Source: Eucommia ulmoides
Lineage: Eukaryota; Streptophyta; Magnoliopsida; Garryales; Eucommiaceae
Length of the DNA stretch: 64,000 nucleotides
NCBI GenBank assembly: GCA_016647705.1
Contig: CM028330.1
Location: 48,672,897-48,736,896, forward strand
Direction of reading: 5' to 3'
The stretch's first letter is position 1. Every line of letters begins with the position of its first letter. The notes beneath the pieces are model-generated. The model did not search any database, was not told the DNA's origin, and saw only the letters and a list, made by a program, of their open reading frames with translations. Position numbers and translations under genes: made by a program. Positions 57,701 through 64,000 of the stretch are shown here, piece after piece.

Positions 57701-58840
57701 CTGAAGTTTACATGCTCACAGATAGTTCTCCAGGTTGATCTTTATTACTCTTAGTTTGCTTTCGTACTCTGTTTTATCATATCAATCCAGCTATCTGTAG
57801 AGGTAGCAATATTTATCCCTTACTTGTTAAACCACTCGCTTATAAGTGGGTTGGATGCTTGCTTTAAACTAACAGGCTTGGTGCCATGATATTACCTTGC
57901 ACATTTTAAGCCAGGTAAAAATACGAATAAATTTGGATACCCATCAAATACCATTTTAAATCATTCATCATGGTCACCAGCAACCAACTCTTTCTAAAGA
58001 AGAAACTTATGTTTCTTTTCTTAGGGGATTTTTGTGGGTCACTCCTAATTCCATGCATGCGCCTAAACCTCCCTTGCATAAGATTATTCCCCTAAAATTC
58101 TTGCGCTTAAGAAAAACTGTAGGAACCAATGGGCCATATTCACTCTAAAAAGACGCCTTGTAAGATGAGAATTGTCCTAGGCTTTATATATAGTTCAGGA
58201 TCAGGCAACACAAGAGATGTGGGATTCAACACGGCCCCTCATGCATAGGGTGGACTTTGACAAACCATTGCACACGGATATCAAGGGAATGGCTTAACAT
58301 CGATGTGGGATTTTATACGCCCCCTCACGCGCAAGGTGGACTTTTTGACATACTACTGTGAATGGATATCGGGGGATCCAACATTGATGTCGGATTCAAC
58401 ACATCCAATATTAGGCAAGAGTTTTGACTCTGATACCATGTAAGAAACCAATGGGTCTAACTCACTCTCAAAAGACGCATTGTAAGATTAGGATTGCCCT
58501 AGGCTTTATATATAGTTTAGGATCAAATAACACAAGCAATGTGGGATTCAACAAAAACATTAAATGTTTCACGTCATAGGGATGTTTCATGTTGGGAGCT
58601 TGTAATCTTTGAATAAATTGAGAAGAAATGTGATCAATTTTTGGTCATAAAATTAACATCAATTCAGATGTGAAAAAAAAATCAGTTATCATTGGGTTTA
58701 ATGTAATATTTCATTTAAATGAACATCAAAATTTGTAAACGAAAGTAACACTAAATATTTCATGATACAAAATGTGAGGAGTTTTGGTCGAGAAAAAGGG
58801 GCACATGCAAAATTTTTTTAGCGGATCTAAACAGTTGAGA

Positions 58841-58871
<31 letters not shown>

Positions 58872-60155
58872 ACAGAAAAAGAAAAAGAAAAAAGTGAGGA
58901 CAACAATTTACCCTTTTTTCCATTGGTTGTAATTGGAAGGAAGAGCATTCTAATATCAACCCCCCAAGGCCCCAAACACCACCTGACCATGTCACCCGAA
59001 AAGCGATATGCCCAGCCCTCCCCCTACACACAAACCGGCTCACATCCCCCTCTCGCCATGAACAGATTAACCTAAACTAAAAGAAATACGATCAAGGCGT
59101 GGTTTGTTTAGTTTGCTGTGAATTTATTATTATTATTATTATTATTATTATAATAATAATTATTATTATCCATTATTATACATCGAATCCCTAATGTAAT
59201 GCGTTGTATAATTTGAAAAATGGATGTCACTTTTTAGTTAGTCAATTATCTGTGAGCATCGTCTTAGAAAGTTAGATTATTTTTAGAAAAAAGAAAAATG
59301 AAGAGATATTTTCAGTAAAAATAAAATATTGCAGTGTTATTGGCTTAGCCACAATATTTGATGGAGTTATACAGTTTCTCGGAGAGAAAATTAAGGGTAG
59401 CAGAATTATAAAGGGTTATAAGTGGGACAACGGCATAATGGGTTTATCTTTATATGTTTTACCCGCTTAACTGGTTAATAGATGTGTGGTATCTGTATAT
59501 GTTATGTATGACCCCGTTAATGCCCACACCATATTCGTTATGAATTCCTGTACACTGATTTTATGATCTTTTCTGAATTGGACGTTCTTTGAGATCAGCT
59601 TTGTCCTTCCCTTTTGGTTTGTTTGCTTGCTTTTAGCACCACAAACCATTTTTAATGGGAAGTACCGAAGCTGCAACAGAACGAGCAAAAATTGTGGCAT
59701 TAACTATTTTTTTTTTGGGGCCTATTTCTGATAGATTTTCGTGATACATGGGCATTTCTGGATGGCCGAATCAAAGACGCTTTCGATTTAAAGAATACCA
59801 TTCAAGAGGTATAAGCCCGGTTTGTTTAGTGTTTCTGTTTCCAGATTAGTGAGAAACAAAATAGTGGCATTTGCCCCGAAATTTTTAGAACAAATTTATG
59901 TTAAATGGACTGAATTGTTCATACCTTCCGGGAACAGAAACACGAAACAAACGCCACCAGTCTCCTTTCTTTCCTTTCCTCTTCTCTGTTCTTGTTTTGG
60001 AAAATTGGTTTCTAATGGTCTGAAACATTTTAAATTTGTTGGGAATTTTGCAGGCGAAATACTTTGCCGAAGCAGTTGGTTCTGGGATGGTTGGTGCTAG
60101 TAGTGGGATGGGAAGCTCTCTTCAAGGTTTGATGAAGAGAGTATTTCAGGGTTGA
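54702..60155 (+). CDS. COQ9: Ubiquinone biosynthesis protein COQ9, mitochondrial
   Basis: Six exons: 54702-55061, 55861-55968, 57300-57461, 57562-57733, 59735-59808, 60054-60155; 978 nt, 325 aa, all GT-AG with matching phases. COQ9 binds lipid and works with COQ7 in the matrix-side complex that hydroxylates demethoxyubiquinone. Residues 1 to about 45 are basic, Ser/Arg-rich and lack acids (MYRSAAKRLLQ), a likely mitochondrial presequence. A low-complexity Gln/Ser linker (to about 90) includes a run of Ser before STAWSEE. The COQ9 fold then shows LGWTEATMIAGARDVGVSPS (123-142), VGSFPRKEA, the FFMDECLQRL helix, LIPSERI and the WHAAGDEATNVDWYVKRT block that is the family hallmark, and YSTTEVYMLTD. 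The C-terminal helix of yeast/human COQ9 corresponds to the last exons. The first ATG in a better context was chosen over an upstream GTG. Plant COQ9 proteins are of similar length. Confidence 0.95.
58118..58553 (-). mobile_element. Complete TRIM retrotransposon in COQ9 intron 4
   Basis: Two LTRs of about 114-115 bp (58118-58231 and 58439-58553) flank 207 bp of internal DNA, inside a perfect duplication AAAAC (58113-58117 and 58554-58558). On the - strand each LTR starts TGTTGAATCCCACAT, contains a TATATATAAAGCC promoter-like box and ends TTCTTACA or TTCCTACA. A primer site follows the 5' LTR directly. A purine-rich ATGAGGGGCCG precedes the 3' LTR. No coding capacity. The interior has two rough copies of a ~90-base unit with CCCCCTCACGCGCAAGGTGG. 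The LTRs differ at roughly one base in seven, so it is old. Confidence 0.9.
58428..58438 (-). promoter_or_regulatory. tRNA-iMet primer binding site of the TRIM
   Basis: Reads TGGTATCAGAG on the - strand, complementary to the 3' end of plant initiator tRNA-Met, and abuts the 5' LTR with no gap. It fixes the element's orientation. Confidence 0.9.
59124..59171. repeat. ATT/AAT microsatellite in COQ9 intron 4
   Basis: (ATT)n followed by (ATA)n and again (ATT)n, a short near-palindromic triplet tract. Confidence 0.85.
59815..59958. mobile_element. Short MITE in COQ9 intron 5
   Basis: The left end CCCGGTTTGTTTAGTGTTTC matches the reverse complement of the right end (GGTGGCGTTTGTTTCGTGTTTC), followed by TGTTTCC / TGTTCC. 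About 144 bp. No sure target duplication. It occupies over half of the 245-bp intron. Confidence 0.6.
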
Positions 60156-62917
60156 TAGCATCTCTTAGACGTTTCGGATTGATTGAGAACTGTTTCCAGA
60201 TTGCAAACCAAGCGAACCCTTAGATTTTTGTTGAATTTTAGTTTACACCTTCATTTCTGTCCTCTTCTTTCTTTCTTTCCTTCCTCCCTCAAAGCTACTG
60301 GAAGAGATCTCTGTATGCGAAAATAATAATGGTTTTTGTCTCCTAATAGCGTGCTTTCAAAAAGTTTGGAACAGAAATAAAAATTGGGTGATAAATGTGA
60401 AATGATTATTTTGTCAATATTGACGTCTAGTGAATTAAAAAAGGGAAAATTGTTATATTGTCAATAAATTATTTATAATTGTTTATTTTAATTTTGATTT
60501 TTTGAACTAATTTTTACTTTTCGATTATTATCTACTTAAATGTCAACTAGATGAAGATTATTTAATACTAATTAGGTGTTGAATTTAAATTTGATATCAA
60601 TATCATTATAAATCTGAAAAATAAAGTGGTAAAACTAAAGAATAAATTCTTCTAAATACAAAAGATATCTAAAAAGTAAAGGGCAACAGCTAAAAAAATG
60701 GAAAATTAATTAATTGTCATGCATTTAATTTTTAATTTTTCCCCCCCTCTGAAAATGGACTTGGAAATTTTAAAAATCAGAAAGATTTTTCTATCAAAAA
60801 AATAATTCTTTCAGTAAATGAACTTAGACTATCATATCCTTATATTTTTATCTTATTTTTTTAATCTATTTGTTATACAAAACGAAAGGGAGAGAATTTG
60901 GATTGATTTTAAGAAATATTTTAGATAATTCATTTTAATACTAAATCGTGTGAGTACTTGGCCACCAATCAAGGAAAAATATTTTTAGCTAGTAAGCAAG
61001 TAATCAAGCACATAACAAATATAAAGAGAGAGATTTAGAGACACTTGAAACACAAATTTAATAGTAGTTCGACAAGTTATCTTTACTTACGTCTACTCCT
61101 TTAAGCTCTTTCATGTAGAGTTGAAATTTTACTATTCAGATTCTCTTTCCAGGTGAGAATCAAACATTTTATACTATTACATGAATTACCCTTACACTCA
61201 ATAAAATACTCTCGCTTGAACTAACACTAGTTAAGTTACGATTAATTCATTTCAACTTGTTTTCCTTACAAGTCTACCAACACAAAAAAAATAATATGCT
61301 AATCCACTCAGCAAAGTGTATGTGTAGAAATTTTAACACTTTCATAAAAAATTTGACATGACAAGCAAGCGTGTTTTGATTGTGGAAAATAACCAAGTAA
61401 GGATTTCAATATAAATGACACGTATTGTAGATCAATTTCGCTATGATTCAACAAAACGTTTTACTCAACAAAAGTTCTAGATCGCTTGTTTAGTACACAA
61501 GTATTTAACGAGTTTGAATCAATTATGATTTCAACAAAAATATATGTCACAAGAATAAATATGACTGAATTTTAATTTCTTAAACTCTATAAATATTTAA
61601 CAATAAATATTTAACAAATGATGTTCTTTGAGTTTATTAAAACAATCATTGAAAGATACAACGATTTCACGGATAAGAGCAAATAACAGTTTCAATTATA
61701 TATATCAAGATAGAATGCTAATAAATCACGAAGAAATCTTAACCAAGTATAGAATGAAATCACAAAATTCAATGTCGATGAGTATCACTAATGGACCTCA
61801 AGTTTGAAGCTGGAAAATTAAATCACAATTGATTTCCAGCAGACAAATCACTGAGACTATTTATTCAAGAACGCTTAGTGATTTCACAATAAATTTTCTC
61901 TCATTTTATCATAATACTCAAGAACAAAAGCATATGAAGTTGTTGAGAGTTCCCTCGTTATTTTTCTTTCTAATTTTTGTGATTTAATCAGGTCAATTAA
62001 TAAAGTATTAAAAAAAATAAGAATTATGATTGTTGGACCCCTAACAATATGGTCCAGGATATTTCCAACAACTATATTGACTTAGGCACTTTTAAAATTC
62101 AAATTAATCAATGTTTCTAGCGTTAAAAGTACCTTAGATTCATTAGGAAAAGACCCAAGAGCGTGTTAAATTGAATGGCAAATTAAAGATCTCATTTTTA
62201 GGCATATCGTTAAGAGTAAACCAAGCAATTATGATTACAATTATAATATACATCAACAATATTTGAAATCCATATTCCCATACTTAAAATCTCTTAAAAA
62301 ATCATTCCAATAAATTCTTAAATCATCTAGACATAGTTAAAAATAATTATTTAGAATTAATAAAAAATAAAATAAAATTATTATTTAGAATTAATAATAA
62401 AAAAATAGTATGAAGATTTGATATAAAAATATTAAAAACAATAATTACTCTAGTCAAAACAGTTGACTGATTTTGAGTATTTGGTCAACCATTTCGATCA
62501 ATTGCTCAATAATATTGAGTCTCTGCATAAGTCAGTCGACTGAGTGGGACTAACCAGTCAATCAATTTTGTACGAATTTTAACAAATAGATCTTGTATCC
62601 AAGGTAGTCGATTGACTTGAAGCCAACAATCGATTGACTTGAAGGCTCCAGTCAACCGTTTGTGTGCGCACATCAAATTATATGCTCTTTGTCTAGCTCA
62701 ATCGACCGTTTATGTTACCTGGTTGATGGCTTTGAGCTAAAATTCAATTTTAGACAATTCTGTTATGACCAACTATTTGAATTTGATCCCCAATTGACCA
62801 GATTGGGTAGTATATCAATTAAAACATAATCAATACGTTTTAAGAACAAAAAATAATGCCATACATCTTAATTAGTATCACTCCTTGTATTGTGCCACAT
62901 AAACATGTTAGAATGTG
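60156..62917. other. 3' flank of COQ9 and AT-rich repeat debris
   Basis: No gene seen. 60156-60340 is probably 3' UTR. 62445-62730 carries repeated CAGTCGACTGA / GGTTGACTGG-like words on the - strand, like those in family L (22120-22430), and ACATCTTAATTAGTATCAC near 62862 fits an L-like segment reversed. This may be a decayed L-type LTR in the opposite orientation; ends were not found. Confidence 0.4.
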
Positions 62918-62922
62918 ATGCA

Positions 62923-63676
62923 TGTTGGAGAAATTTCATATAATTATTTAAATACAAATTAAATAATAAATAAATCTCTTTAAATAACTAAGAACATCAA
63001 TAATTAAATAAATAAAGTAAAGAATATAATAGAGAGATAATACATATCTGATGGATCGAGGTGTGTAAACACTGTCCTAAGAAGAGATACGTCCTCTCTA
63101 TACACAGGGTTGAATGACGAACTCTTCCCAAGATATAACGATCCAAGGAGTCAAGGTGCAAGCATGACATCCCTATATCGAACCGATCGCAAACCCTATT
63201 GCTTGTAAATCATCAAGTATAAAATATACGTGAAATATCATTTCTCTCTATTTATATATCTCAATAAAAATATACTCACTATTTTATATACTATCATCAT
63301 ATAGTATCACACTATTTTCTTCAAATTTTTTTACATCTCTCTATATTCTTCTATATCTCTATATTACATATTCTTCCAACTTCATACACCTATATATAGT
63401 GTATGAATTATATAACTCCTATTATGATATTAAATACTCATAATATTATAATTAATAAAAACACTAATTATACACTAAATATTATTGTAACATATATATT
63501 TACTATGGAATTCATAAAATCATTTTAATAATTTTATAATTTAATTACAATCATAATGTATAATAAAAATATAATTAAAACACATTTATATAATCATTAT
63601 AAATATATATTAATAATAATTTTATCAAATAAAATATATATAATAAAATGTAAAATTTTAAATTATTTTTCTAACA
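62923..63676 (+). mobile_element. Solo LTR, 754 bp, probably Ty1/copia
   Basis: Starts TGTTGGAGAAATTTC and ends TTTTTCTAACA, with a perfect duplication ATGCA (62918-62922 and 63677-63681). A TATA-like CTATATATAG lies near 63391. The 3' end matches the fragment at 880-1022. No internal region follows. Confidence 0.75.
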
Positions 63677-63681
63677 ATGCA

Positions 63682-64000
63682 TTGTATGTGAACCTAACTA
63701 AGGCAATTTATATTAATAGAATAAGTGATGTTTTACCTATAAAGTAAAAAATTAAAAGTTTGATCTTCAATTCTCTATGATTAAGCTTGATGTCATTGAC
63801 TCCGGTTTATTTGATTCTTCAAAGATCTTATTCTTTATTTATCATCACATATTGGTTGTATCTTGTTTGTATATCGATTTATATCATTAAGTTCATAAAA
63901 GTTAAGATACAATCTCAACGGAAACACATCAAATGATAAAAAATATCAAATGCGTTGTTATCATCAAAACCAATTAAACAAGGTTAAATCATTTAAGACT
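63682..64000. other. AT-rich DNA to the window end, nothing recognised
   Basis: No gene, RNA or clear repeat seen. Confidence 0.4.

Noticed and set aside
62031-62080. LTR start TGTTGGACCCC
   Set aside because: No matching end with an ATGAT duplication was found to the right, and the sequence past the first 10 bases does not follow family L in reverse.

Overview
This is AT-rich nuclear DNA from a flowering plant. The signs are three spliced genes of plant-typical families, GT-AG introns, plant LTR retrotransposons, an Au-type SINE and many miniature transposons. The species cannot be told from the window, but the low gene density (three genes in 64 kb) and heavy nested repeats suggest a repeat-rich dicot genome.

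Genes: (1) a five-exon JAZ/TIFY10-type jasmonate repressor on the + strand, 9926-12634, 245 aa; (2) a five-exon membrane-anchored glycoside hydrolase family 28 (polygalacturonase-like) gene on the - strand, 39687-34572, 496 aa; (3) a six-exon COQ9 gene (mitochondrial ubiquinone biosynthesis) on the + strand, 54702-60155, 325 aa. All three reading frames join cleanly across the exon junctions given. They are independent transcription units: hormone signalling, cell wall and respiratory cofactor. I see no functional cluster.

Mobile DNA fills the rest, and its boundaries can often be read to the base from target-site duplications (TSDs). 1-9.6 kb: an LTR tail, a TIR element, a solo LTR (4962-5843), a Helitron-like candidate and another TIR element. 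14.2-26.9 kb: two solo LTRs of one family stand almost side by side (14767-20552 and 20731-26111). The first holds a gutted Ty3/gypsy element; the second holds a TIR element and a solo gypsy LTR (23207-25320). 27.7-32.2 kb: another gypsy solo LTR split by a 2342-bp hAT element. 32.6-34.1 kb: GTTAAC-rich and 66-bp tandem repeats. 40-49.9 kb: a Harbinger-type MITE, a degenerate tandem array, a long foldback element and a decayed gypsy polyprotein. 49.9-53.5 kb: two more solo LTRs. The COQ9 gene carries a complete TRIM in one intron. 62.9-63.7 kb: a further solo LTR.

I did not find a new enzymatic or defence system. The most useful observations are the nested insertion history, supported by related empty sites inside the same window; a JAZ intron whose retention would truncate the Jas degron right after KDR; a GH28 protein with Ala where the catalytic-site His is expected; a hAT element with GC-rich non-transposase cargo; and several palindromic or foldback repeats.
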